Shown here: one piece after another, positions 1 to 6,858 of the stretch | Layout: every line of letters starts with the position of its first letter | Position numbering within the stretch: position 1 is the first letter of the stretch | Assembly: GCA_012800625.1 (NCBI GenBank) | Contig: JAAZIY010000201.1 | Span: forward strand, 1 to 8,161 | Length of the DNA: 8,161 bases | Source of the DNA: Lentisphaerota bacterium | GTDB lineage: Bacteria; Verrucomicrobiota; Lentisphaeria; Oligosphaerales; Oligosphaeraceae | Reading direction: 5' to 3' | Notes under the pieces: generated by a model | Seen by the model: only the letters and a program-made list of their open reading frames with translations | What the model was told of the DNA's origin: nothing | The model's database searches: none | Position numbers and translations under genes: made by a program

Positions 1-1
1 G

Positions 2-118
2 GTGGAGCGCAGCAAATTCCGCAATGCCCAGAATACACTGGAGCAATTGGAGAACCAGGCCGCCTTCAAAAAGATCACCAAGCTTATAGACCAGCAGCTG
101 GCGGCATTACGCCAATAA
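2..118 (+). CDS. C-terminal fragment of an unidentified protein (5' truncated by window edge)
   Basis: An open frame runs from the window start to a TAA at 116-118 and encodes the last 38 residues of a protein. The tail is hydrophilic, rich in Gln, Lys, Ala and Leu, and looks like one amphipathic alpha helix (heptad-like Leu/Ile spacing in NTLEQLENQAAFKK and ITKLIDQQLAALRQ). It ends 21 bases before a strong terminator hairpin, which supports it as a real gene end. Sulfatases and other polysaccharide-degrading enzymes of this bacterial group often finish in a similar helix, but nothing diagnostic is visible, so no function is assigned. The start lies upstream of the window. Confidence 0.6.
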   Translation: MERSKFRNAQNTLEQLENQAAFKKITKLIDQQLAALRQ

Positions 119-139
119 TCGTCTGCGCTAAACTCCCCT

Positions 140-191
140 AGGCGCTGCTGTCAGAAGCTTCCTCCAGAGCCAATGGCAGCGGCGCCTTTTT
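140..191 (+). terminator. Rho-independent terminator of the upstream gene
   Basis: The arms AGGCGCTGCTG (140-150) and CAGCGGCGCCT (177-187) pair over 11 bp with a single G-T wobble. The loop is 26 nt, in which CCA/TGG can add a small inner stem, and a run of five T (187-191) follows. It lies just downstream of the stop at 118 and isolates the upstream gene from the regulator promoter. Confidence 0.75.
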
Positions 192-218
192 ACTGCCCCC
201 GCTCCTTGTCCTCCCCTT

Positions 219-253
219 TTTTGGACACTAAGTCACACCAACTCATATGCGGT
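219..253 (+). repeat. Short copy of the ACACTAAG 10-bp-phased intergenic repeat
   Basis: TTTTGGAC (219-226) leads into ACACTAAG (225-232) and a second, degenerate unit ACACCAAC exactly 10 bp later (235-242), closing with TATGCGGT (246-253). The same opening and closing words bound the longer array at 6629-6699, so this is a minimal copy of that element. It lies between a terminator and a promoter and has no coding potential. Confidence 0.6.
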
Positions 254-322
254 TTACTCGCCTAGACCCACACTAGCCCAGAGGTCTTTTTCATCTATTT
301 TGCCCTAGCAACCATTTTGCGC

Positions 323-350
323 TTGACATTTTCCAAAGCGTTGTTATACT
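323..350 (+). promoter_or_regulatory. Sigma70-type promoter for the regulator-pseudopilin unit
   Basis: A perfect -35 box TTGACA (323-328) is followed after 16 bp by TATACT (345-350), one mismatch from consensus. It has an extended -10 TG at 342-343. Transcription would begin near 357, giving a leader of about 38 nt before the regulator ATG at 395. This is the strongest promoter-like sequence I see in the window. Confidence 0.75.
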
Positions 351-361
351 ATTATCCATCA

Positions 362-381
362 CCTAGAACAGCATAGAACAC
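362..381 (+). promoter_or_regulatory. Candidate operator: paired AGAACA boxes one helical turn apart
   Basis: TAGAACA occurs at 364-370 and again at 374-380, exactly 10 bp apart, just downstream of the predicted transcription start. The outer words CCTAGAACA and AGAACACAG recur at 2320-2328 and 2343-2351 in front of the glycosidase gene, there 20 bp apart. The reverse complement TGTTCTAG is at 484-491 inside the regulator gene. A site below the promoter would suit autorepression by the adjacent regulator. The binding protein is an inference. Confidence 0.35.
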
Positions 382-394
382 AGGCTATAACACG

Positions 395-1435
395 ATGTCA
401 GGAAGCAAGCACCAAAAAATCAGCGCCGAGTTGCGTGAGCGCATCATGCTGGGGCGATATACGCGTCGTTTGCCTGCGGTGCGTGTTCTAGCCGCGGAGT
501 TTGACACCAGCCTGAGCACCATGACCAAGAGCATCAGGACCTTGTCTGAGGCCGGCCTGATCACTCCCACCAGCAGCGGCACGCTAATCAACGAGCTGCT
601 CCCGCCGCGTCCCAAAACCGGGGTCATCAACATAGTGTACGAGCCTTTGCGCGACACTGCTCAGGACAGCGACATCTTGCTCAACGCGCTGCGTCTCAAC
701 ATACAGGCCGACGGCTTCACTCCGGTATTCAACGAGATTATCGACAAAGAGCTGTATAGCAACCTGGACTACTGGCTCAAATCGCAGGTTGACGGGCACA
801 TCTTTGTCTACAGCACCTTCTATAATTTTCTGCTGCGCCAGCTTACTTTGCAAGACATACCCTTTGTGGTCGCCAACTGGATGCCGCTGAACTACGGCGT
901 ACACTGGGTGGACTTCAACAACGAGCAGCTCTGGTATCTGCTCGTCGAACAGATTATCGGTCACTGCGGCAATCACCGCATCGCCTTCTGCTTCCCGGCC
1001 CGCGTGCCCAGCGGCAGACGCTGGCTGAAGGAACGCTGGCAAGCCATCGCAGAGCACTTCGAGCTGCCCCCCTACTTCAACGGAAAGTACTGCTTTACTC
1101 CTCAGCTGCAAAAAACTGCCGAGGAATGGCTGGCGCTGCCCGACCCCCCGGAAATCGTTATCTGCGGACACCACGATGGCCAGCTGCTGAAAACCGCCTT
1201 TGCCAAGCAAGGCAGAAAGCTGCAAATCGTTAGCGGAAATAAAAATGCCAACCCGGATGAAGACTGGACTTATGAGCAACAGGACTACAGCCTGCTGGGA
1301 GAAAAAACCTGGCAGGTACTAAAGGCGGTACTGGCCGGCAAAGGTGGAAATCCGCGAAAGCACAGCCTGGAGCAAAAGCCCAAACTGCAGTTCGGCCAAA
1401 CCGTAATAAAAACAACGCAAAACACAGGCAACTAA
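395..1435 (+). CDS. GntR-type winged-helix / LacI-type sugar-binding transcriptional regulator
   Basis: This 346-residue protein has a GntR-family winged helix-turn-helix at about residues 6-66: the recognition region LPAVRVLAAEFDTSLSTMTK is followed by SEAGLI and a wing with SSGTLI. Residues about 76-320 look like a LacI/GalR periplasmic-binding-protein-like effector domain: VDFNNEQ (172-177), a GNHRIAFC strand (192-199), EIVICGHHDG (253-262) and a C-terminal QDYSLLGEKTWQVLKAVL helix (296-313). AraR-type regulators share this order, and such proteins usually repress sugar-use genes until a sugar binds. The ligand cannot be read from sequence. A stop codon (374-376) in the same frame makes ATG 395 the earliest start; no good Shine-Dalgarno precedes it, suggesting low expression. 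It is the first gene of a probable operon, since no terminator lies in the 55 bp before the pseudopilin gene. Confidence 0.85.
   Translation: MSGSKHQKISAELRERIMLGRYTRRLPAVRVLAAEFDTSLSTMTKSIRTLSEAGLITPTSSGTLINELLPPRPKTGVINIVYEPLRDTAQDSDILLNALRLNIQADGFTPVFNEIIDKELYSNLDYWLKSQVDGHIFVYSTFYNFLLRQLTLQDIPFVVANWMPLNYGVHWVDFNNEQLWYLLVEQIIGHCGNHRIAFCFPARVPSGRRWLKERWQAIAEHFELPPYFNGKYCFTPQLQKTAEEWLALPDPPEIVICGHHDGQLLKTAFAKQGRKLQIVSGNKNANPDEDWTYEQQDYSLLGEKTWQVLKAVLAGKGGNPRKHSLEQKPKLQFGQTVIKTTQNTGN
484..491. promoter_or_regulatory. Possible auxiliary operator half-site inside the regulator gene
   Basis: TGTTCTAG is the exact reverse complement of CTAGAACA found at 363-370 and 2321-2328. It lies about 120 bp from the upstream copy, a distance compatible with looping by a tetrameric LacI-like regulator. 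It is only 8 bp and lies in coding sequence, so chance is a serious alternative. Confidence 0.2.
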
Positions 1436-1490
1436 ATCAACCCTGAAATTTCATCACAAGGCAGCCAACTTAGGAAAAAGGAGAAAAACA

Positions 1491-2318
1491 ATGCGCAAAC
1501 ACTTCACACTAATCGAGTTGCTAGTCGTTATTGCGATTATCGCCATACTTGCCAGCATGCTAATGCCGGCTTTGGCCGGTGCTCGCGAGAAGGCTTATAC
1601 CATAAAGTGCTCCGGCAATCTGCGCCAGATGGGCCTTGCTGTGCAGCAATACTTGGGGGATTATGACGACTGCATGCCCGTTTACCGCTTTGCCAGTGTG
1701 GGCAACGTGCCTTACTGGAAACCCGCTGCCGACACTGAGGTGAACTGGGTTTATCTTTTTGGCGTATACCGTTATGTGTTTGACAAGCTAATCTTCAAGT
1801 GCCCGGCTCTGCCGCGCACCACGGTGGGCAACTATGCTGCCTATTACACGGACAGCACATGGTTTGGCGGCGGCATGTACCGCTCCACCAAAACGCCGGA
1901 CTACGGTTACAACTATCTGCACATAGGCGGTTCTGCCTATCACGTGGTAAGCAAGGAAAGCGGCATAGACGGTTCGCCGGCCAAGTTTTACGAGATACGC
2001 TATCCAGGCAGAACCATCACCCACGCCGATGTGCACACCACTAACGCTGGCACTGGCACTACCGGATACTTTGCCATGTCGGAACATTTTCTCACTGGCA
2101 AGACATACGGCGTATTGCACGCCAGGCACAAAGGAGCAGTCAACACGCTTTGGGCTGATGGGCATGTCACCAGCGAGATGACCCCGGCCGGCCCGCATTT
2201 CGCCGCCTATACCAGCACGCGCAATCCATATATGGCCAAGGTCTTTAGTCACAAGGGCGGCGGAAAATATAATAGTATCTCCGATGTGGATCCCAACAAC
2301 AACTGGGACAGGTTCTAA
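1491..2318 (+). CDS. Type II secretion pseudopilin-like protein with H-X9-DG box
   Basis: This 275-residue protein starts MRKHFTLIELLVVIAIIAIL, the class III signal and N-terminal helix of type IV pilins and pseudopilins, with the invariant Glu five residues after the expected cleavage before F5. The -1 residue is His rather than the usual Gly. The helix ends near residue 28, followed by CSGNLRQMGLAVQQYLGDYDD (40-60), the usual second block of this large pilin-like class. H213, nine residues, then D223-G224 form the prepilin-processing-associated H-X9-DG box. The middle is rich in Tyr, Trp and Gly, suggesting a beta-rich surface domain. PVC bacteria carry many such proteins beside secreted glycosidases and sulfatases; the role is probably in export or substrate contact, which is inference. 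AAAGGAG at 1477-1483 lies 7 nt before the ATG, a strong ribosome binding site. Confidence 0.9.
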   Translation: MRKHFTLIELLVVIAIIAILASMLMPALAGAREKAYTIKCSGNLRQMGLAVQQYLGDYDDCMPVYRFASVGNVPYWKPAADTEVNWVYLFGVYRYVFDKLIFKCPALPRTTVGNYAAYYTDSTWFGGGMYRSTKTPDYGYNYLHIGGSAYHVVSKESGIDGSPAKFYEIRYPGRTITHADVHTTNAGTGTTGYFAMSEHFLTGKTYGVLHARHKGAVNTLWADGHVTSEMTPAGPHFAAYTSTRNPYMAKVFSHKGGGKYNSISDVDPNNNWDRF

Positions 2319-2351
2319 GCCTAGAACACCAGTCCATGTGACAGAACACAG
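2312..2351 (+). promoter_or_regulatory. Candidate operator: inverted GTTCTA/TAGAAC and AGAACA boxes two turns apart
   Basis: GTTCTA (2312-2317) and TAGAAC (2322-2327) form an inverted repeat with a 4-bp gap, overlapping the pseudopilin stop codon. AGAACA occurs at 2323-2328 and 2343-2348, exactly 20 bp apart. The outer words CCTAGAACA and AGAACACAG match those in the regulator leader at 362-383. The site immediately precedes the terminator-like stem. The shared words suggest that one protein binds in front of both parts of the cassette; the identity of that protein is inferred. Confidence 0.3.
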
Positions 2352-2397
2352 CGTCAGGCAGGCAGTTGCATAAGCTGCCTGCCTGACGCAGATTTTT
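2351..2397 (+). terminator. Strong intrinsic terminator or attenuator between pseudopilin and glycosidase genes
   Basis: GCGTCAGGCAGGCAG (2351-2365) pairs perfectly over 15 bp with CTGCCTGCCTGACGC (2375-2389). A T-G and a T-A pair at the loop can extend the stem. AGA and five T (2393-2397) follow. It begins 32 bases after the pseudopilin stop. No convincing promoter lies between it and the next ATG at 2445, so it may set a stoichiometry by partial read-through rather than end the operon. Confidence 0.8.
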
Positions 2398-2444
2398 ATG
2401 CCGTTTAATGAATACCCCGCTCTAGTAATACCTAAGGAATTAAA

Positions 2445-5400
2445 ATGCAGCGACTTTATTTCAGTTTTCTCTGCGCCCTAGTCTTATCAACCTGTTTGTA
2501 TTCTCAGTCTTTTGGCAGCTTTAAACCCGACAAAGCCACTGAGGATTCAGTATTTTACAGCCATGCGCACAGCTCTGGCCCAGGCATGAGCGGCGGCTAC
2601 GACTTTATGTTGCCCGAGGCGCTGAAGCAAGCTGAGCTATTGCTGACCCAGTGGAGCTTTGTGGTAGGAAACAGCGATCCGAACGGGCACGGGCAGGTGT
2701 CATCAGTGAGCTCATTTCGCCTGCAAAGCGCCAATAGCAATGCCCATGCCGGTTTTACCCTGCAAAGCAGCCGCTACAACAATAACCGCAGGCTGCTTTT
2801 TAGCAGCAGCAGTAAAAACTATGATATCCCCTTGGGCTTTGCAGTGGGCGAAGAGTTGCACAGCAGCCTCTTTTTTGACCGCGAAAACAGCCGTTTCCGC
2901 TTTATTCTGACCCGTGAAGGCAGGATGTTTTTTGACAGCCAATGGCAACAGTGCAATATCTTTGTTCCAGGAAAGCTGCGCTATTACCAGCAAGCCAACT
3001 CTAATGACGGGCTCAACAACCAGCTGCAAAAGCTCAGCTTTGAGGCTTTGCAGGTAAAGCAGCTGCCAGAGCTGCTTGCCAAGCTTAAATTTACCGGGGC
3101 ATCGCCCTGCTCTACCATGCCGAGGAAATACGCAAAAGTCAACCAGGACATGTACAACACCTCCTTTGCCAACCTGACCACTAGCAACAATGGCGACAGA
3201 ATAGGGCTGTTAAACGAGGAGGAGGCCGACAAGCACGTCAAATGGCTGCATGAACTGGGGTTTACCGGAGCGCTGTACAACGGCAGGCACTTTCGCATGA
3301 GTTACGTGGAAGAGTTCCCGAGCATACGCGAAGCCGGAAAAATACTGCTGGACGCCTGTCGAAAATACGGCATACAAAGCATAGAGCATCATGAGCCTAC
3401 CATCGTGGGCTACCGCGGATACCCTCTTATGCTCAACAACCTGGACTGGTCGCAGTCAGACATACGCAGCGGCGAAAACAGCTTCTGGTTCTGCCCCGTG
3501 AACCCTGGCTTCCAGCAGGCCTGCATCGACTATCTGTACCGTTACCATGAAAGTGCGCTGGCCTCGGGATATATGATCGACGAGCTTTCGCGCGCCAATC
3601 GAAACGCCTGTTACTGCAAGGCCTGCCGCGAGGGCTTCAAAAAGGAAAGCGGCATGGAGCCGCCCAGCTGGACCAATCACAATGCGCCCAGCAGCGCCCA
3701 AAGCAAGTACAAGGACTATAGCGACAAGCAAATTACCAATATGCGCAGCCGCATGTTGGAAGCCTTGCAGCAAATCAAGGAAGACACCTTCATCATGACC
3801 TACTGCTCGGACTATGGCGACCCCAATGCCTCCATAGAGGACTTGACCCTGGACGCCGCCGACTATAGCGCTTTCGTAGGCTGGGAGAACATGATCTATG
3901 ATCCGCTCAACAGCTGGACCAGCATGATGCGCTGCTTCAAGATGCGCAACTCCTACGGTGATTTCTACGACATCCCGGTTTGGAGCCTAAACCGCGAGCA
4001 GGTGGTGCGTGAATCGCACTATTTGGCCTGGGCCATGAGCCAGGGCACGCGACACTCCATCTGGTGGGGCTCAAGGCTGCCCTTGAAAACAGCAGAGGAC
4101 CAGGATTATTTTCTGCGCTACCACAAATGGGCTGACACCATGCCTCACCAATACGCCCGCACTCTGACCAACGTGGGCGTGCTGCTCTCATACCAAAGCA
4201 AAAAAATCACTTCTGACCGCAATCACTTTTGGTACGACTATTGCGGCGTAGTCGATACCCTGGTGCGGGAAAGCAAGCAATTTGACAGCCTGCTGGACGG
4301 CGATCTTTTCTATCCGGATCGTCTAGGCAAATACAAAACTCTGTTGCTAGTCTCCCAGGCCAACCTCTCTGACCAGCAATGTGAGGTGCTTAGCGACTGG
4401 GTAGAGGCAGGCGGCACTGCCGTGCTGACACGCAACAGCAGCTTGTTTGACGAGGCCGGCAACCGGCGCCCCGACTTCCAGCTGGCCGAAAAACTCAATG
4501 TCAGCAGCCAGGGCGGCATATTAAGAAACCTGCAGGTAAAGTCCTACAACCAGGCCTTGCAGGGCGGCTTCAACCTGCCGGCTTATTTCCAAGTTGAGCT
4601 GCTGCAGCCGGAAAAATCCAGGCTGCTAGCCAGTGCAGTTGACGAAAATGGCGTTGAGTTGCCCCTGGTTGTAGAGAGCAGCTGGGGCAAAGGACGCTTC
4701 ATCTATGTGGCCTCCGGACTGGGTGAAACGGTTTATGAAATGGAGATGCGCAATGGCCGCAGCTACAACTACAAGCCCAATCCGCCACTGCAAAACTTTA
4801 TCTCTGATCTCTATGACTATGCCAGCCAAGAGCAGATAGTCAGCTTCAAGGCTCCGGAAAAAGTCATCGCCATAGTCAATCAGCTACAGGACGGCAGCGG
4901 CAGCATCTATGCTCAGCTCTACAATTTCACTGGTCAAAGCATCAAGCAAGGCGAGAAGCGCAGCTATGGAGTGCCTGAAAAGATGCTGTTTCCGGAAATC
5001 AAGCAGGACTTGGTGCTGCAGATCATGCGCCCCTGTGCCGACACTGCTGTTTTGAGTACGCCGGAGCGCGAGGGGCGCCAGACCATTAAGGGCAGCCCTC
5101 TGGCTGGCGGCGGCACTAGGTTCGTCATTCCGGGCAGCCTGCTAGGGGCCTTCGCACAGCTAAAAATCGAGGCTCAAAGCTATGCCGACCAGAAAATACT
5201 GCAGCCGCCAATTGAGGTGCCCAGGGACATTGTGCCCTTCAGCAAATCGCCTGCGGAAGTCAGCACAGAAGAGTACTACCATCAGCCCAAGCTGGAAGTG
5301 CAGCTCTGCGAGCCTAGCCAGGACGAGGTGCTGCTGCGTGTCAATGGTCAGCCCTTGATCGTCAGCGACGCATTTGAAGCCACCCAGACCGAGATCTCGC

Positions 5401-6590
5401 CTATCATGCTCAGTGAGGCCTTAGACTCCGGTATCAGCCAACGCCTGGGCTTCAAGGGCGAGGGTTTAAGCGGCGAGCTTGCTGCCGGCGAACTTTTTGG
5501 CGGCGACCTTAACTTTGTGCGCGAGGTGGCCTGGCATGGCCAGGAAAAAGCCGAGATCAGCCTTTCGGCCATACTGCATCCTAAAAAATATGACTTTGGC
5601 CATTTTGGCTATGCAATTCGTATTCCTGTGGAGCTGCTGAAGGGAGCCACCGCGGCTTACACTTTAGGCAGGCATCGCAGTCAGTTTGCGCCGCGCAGCT
5701 ATAAAATAACCGGCGAAGAGCCAGAAGGGCAAATGATCATTGGCCATTTGCGCCATGTGCAGTTCAGCGGCGGCAAGATTGACTTCATGATCAATTTTGC
5801 TCCAGACGGTATCTGGGGCATCTTCATTGAGGGGCTGGTTTCACAATACAAAGCCCACATGCGCCGCGAAGGCAAGCATTACGTTTTTTACATAGTGCAA
5901 AACTCCGGCGTCAAATTCGGCACCAAGAACGCCACTAAGGTCGTGATACGCCCCGGTCTGCACAACTACCTGGACTACCACCCTTACAACACCCTCAGCT
6001 ATCAAATCAACCGGCCAGTGTCAACGCGGCTGCAATTCACCGATTCCAGTCCCGCCACCGGCTTTGTCAACCGCAACATGCCGGGGCACGACCTGGAGTT
6101 CACGGCTGTCAATCCTGGCAACTGGAGCGACTCGCAGGCCGTTAGGCTGGTCAGCGATACAGTGCCCAGCCAGGAGCCGCTATTCCATGCCGGCATCAGC
6201 GGCGAGGGGAGCAACACACTGACTTTAGAGCATCAAAACGGCATTGTTTTGCTCAATCTGGCCATGAAGGGCATAGACGGTGACTTGAGGGGCACGATAA
6301 ACAGCGGCGGCAAGGACTTTGCCTTCGAGCTGGCTCAAGGTGAAAGAGACACCCTGGTTATTCCTACCTGGGTCAAAGATGGGAAAATAGCGCTGCGCTT
6401 CAGCGGCAAGTGGAATATCAGCGCCATAATCATACAACCCCTGATGAGCGATGCAGAAGACTACCTCTTCTCACGCTCCTGGTGGAACTGCGGTATAGCC
6501 CCGCAGCTCATCCCTGAGATGAAGCAAAGCAAGGAAGTCTGGCGCTATGTAAGTGATCTGCCCTATCGTCGCGCCAAGTGGAACTGGTAA
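2445..6590 (+). CDS. Large secreted glycoside-hydrolase-like protein with beta-galactosidase trimerisation-like domain
   Basis: This 1381-residue protein opens with a Sec-type signal peptide (Arg3, hydrophobic 4-19, cleavage likely near 20-24), so it should leave the cytoplasm. Residues about 50-205 look like a beta-sandwich of the concanavalin/laminin-G type. Residues about 230-560 read as a TIM-barrel glycosidase core: EEADKHVKWLHELGFTGAL (259-277), SIEHHEP (312-318), GYMIDEL with D379/E380 as candidate acids, then C389-x-C391-xx-C394, FVGWEN with E481, and HSIWWGSR (537-544). Residues about 575-790 match the beta-galactosidase trimerisation fold (SDQQCEVLSDWVEAGGTAVLT at 642-662; WGKGRFIYVASG at 747-758). 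Residues about 800-1381 are beta-rich and unassigned. The region resembles the uncharacterised 'hypothetical glycosyl hydrolase' families near GH42; the substrate is unknown. TAAGGA (2433-2438) lies 6 nt before the ATG. Its place behind a sugar-type regulator and a pseudopilin supports glycan breakdown. Confidence 0.75.
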   Translation: MQRLYFSFLCALVLSTCLYSQSFGSFKPDKATEDSVFYSHAHSSGPGMSGGYDFMLPEALKQAELLLTQWSFVVGNSDPNGHGQVSSVSSFRLQSANSNAHAGFTLQSSRYNNNRRLLFSSSSKNYDIPLGFAVGEELHSSLFFDRENSRFRFILTREGRMFFDSQWQQCNIFVPGKLRYYQQANSNDGLNNQLQKLSFEALQVKQLPELLAKLKFTGASPCSTMPRKYAKVNQDMYNTSFANLTTSNNGDRIGLLNEEEADKHVKWLHELGFTGALYNGRHFRMSYVEEFPSIREAGKILLDACRKYGIQSIEHHEPTIVGYRGYPLMLNNLDWSQSDIRSGENSFWFCPVNPGFQQACIDYLYRYHESALASGYMIDELSRANRNACYCKACREGFKKESGMEPPSWTNHNAPSSAQSKYKDYSDKQITNMRSRMLEALQQIKEDTFIMTYCSDYGDPNASIEDLTLDAADYSAFVGWENMIYDPLNSWTSMMRCFKMRNSYGDFYDIPVWSLNREQVVRESHYLAWAMSQGTRHSIWWGSRLPLKTAEDQDYFLRYHKWADTMPHQYARTLTNVGVLLSYQSKKITSDRNHFWYDYCGVVDTLVRESKQFDSLLDGDLFYPDRLGKYKTLLLVSQANLSDQQCEVLSDWVEAGGTAVLTRNSSLFDEAGNRRPDFQLAEKLNVSSQGGILRNLQVKSYNQALQGGFNLPAYFQVELLQPEKSRLLASAVDENGVELPLVVESSWGKGRFIYVASGLGETVYEMEMRNGRSYNYKPNPPLQNFISDLYDYASQEQIVSFKAPEKVIAIVNQLQDGSGSIYAQLYNFTGQSIKQGEKRSYGVPEKMLFPEIKQDLVLQIMRPCADTAVLSTPEREGRQTIKGSPLAGGGTRFVIPGSLLGAFAQLKIEAQSYADQKILQPPIEVPRDIVPFSKSPAEVSTEEYYHQPKLEVQLCEPSQDEVLLRVNGQPLIVSDAFEATQTEISPIMLSEALDSGISQRLGFKGEGLSGELAAGELFGGDLNFVREVAWHGQEKAEISLSAILHPKKYDFGHFGYAIRIPVELLKGATAAYTLGRHRSQFAPRSYKITGEEPEGQMIIGHLRHVQFSGGKIDFMINFAPDGIWGIFIEGLVSQYKAHMRREGKHYVFYIVQNSGVKFGTKNATKVVIRPGLHNYLDYHPYNTLSYQINRPVSTRLQFTDSSPATGFVNRNMPGHDLEFTAVNPGNWSDSQAVRLVSDTVPSQEPLFHAGISGEGSNTLTLEHQNGIVLLNLAMKGIDGDLRGTINSGGKDFAFELAQGERDTLVIPTWVKDGKIALRFSGKWNISAIIIQPLMSDAEDYLFSRSWWNCGIAPQLIPEMKQSKEVWRYVSDLPYRRAKWNW

Positions 6591-6628
6591 ATAGCACGGT
6601 CATCTGCTGCGCAATTGTAGTGGTGGGA

Positions 6629-6699
6629 TTTTGGACGCTAAAATACACGAAGGGGGAGGACACTAAGAGACACGAAGAGACACTAAGGCCTTATGCGGT
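6629..6699 (+). repeat. 10-bp-phased ACACTAAG/ACACGAAG intergenic repeat array
   Basis: TTTTGGAC opens the element at 6629-6636. Eight-base units begin at 6635 (ACGCTAAA), 6645 (ACACGAAG), 6660 (ACACTAAG), 6670 (ACACGAAG) and 6680 (ACACTAAG). All are 10 bp apart except one 15-bp step across GGGGGAGG. TATGCGGT (6692-6699) closes it, as in the copy at 219-253. An inverted array follows the next gene at 7717-7760. Confidence 0.75.
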
Positions 6700-6772
6700 G
6701 CTTTGATCAAGGGCGGCAAAAATCCTTTCTTGTCCAGCAAAAACATGGCCCCATTGCTGCCAATTCTGTACA

Positions 6773-6803
6773 TTGTCAGTGCAAATCCGGCTTATGCTAT
6801 TAG
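6773..6803 (+). promoter_or_regulatory. Weak promoter candidate for the creatininase-family gene
   Basis: TTGTCA (6773-6778) could be a -35 and TATTAG (6798-6803), with an upstream TG at 6795-6796, an extended -10. The 19-bp spacing is longer than ideal. This is the best candidate I found in the 268-bp gap before the gene; nothing else there looks like a promoter, and the gene could instead be read from upstream. Confidence 0.25.
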
Positions 6804-6845
6804 CTTATGTTGTCTGCCCTAATTCGGGGTGATTTTAACCAGGAC

Positions 6846-6851
6846 AAGGAG
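6846..6851 (+). promoter_or_regulatory. Ribosome binding site fixing the creatininase-family start at 6859
   Basis: AAGGAG stands 7 nt before ATG 6859. The in-frame GTG at 6829 has no comparable site, and its ten extra residues read like translated leader. The downstream ATG is therefore preferred. Confidence 0.8.
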
Positions 6852-6858
6852 CTTTACA

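Noticed and set aside
264..291. AGACC/GGTCT stem with T5 as a second terminator before the regulator promoter
   Set aside because: The stem is only 5 bp with a 14-nt loop, and a much better terminator already lies at 140-191.
584..1279. 231-residue open frame on the minus strand opposite the regulator
   Set aside because: It lies wholly within the well-supported regulator gene and shows no domain or ribosome binding site, so it is a shadow of codon bias.
1788..2252. 154-residue minus-strand frame opposite the pseudopilin gene
   Set aside because: It is fully contained in a gene with clear pseudopilin motifs; the product has no recognisable features.
2492..2497. Lipoprotein signal (Cys17) on the large glycosidase-like protein
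   Set aside because: LSTC has Thr at -1, where Gly, Ala or Ser is expected; an ordinary signal peptide fits better, though lipidation is not excluded.
6660..6765. 35-residue minus-strand frame in the gap before the creatininase-family gene, running into the phased repeat
   Set aside because: It is short, without a ribosome binding site, and its end is encoded by the ACACTAAG repeat units, a common artefact of such arrays.
6829..6858. GTG at 6829 as the start of the creatininase-family protein
   Set aside because: It has no Shine-Dalgarno, and AAGGAG lies at the right distance from ATG 6859, where family homology begins.
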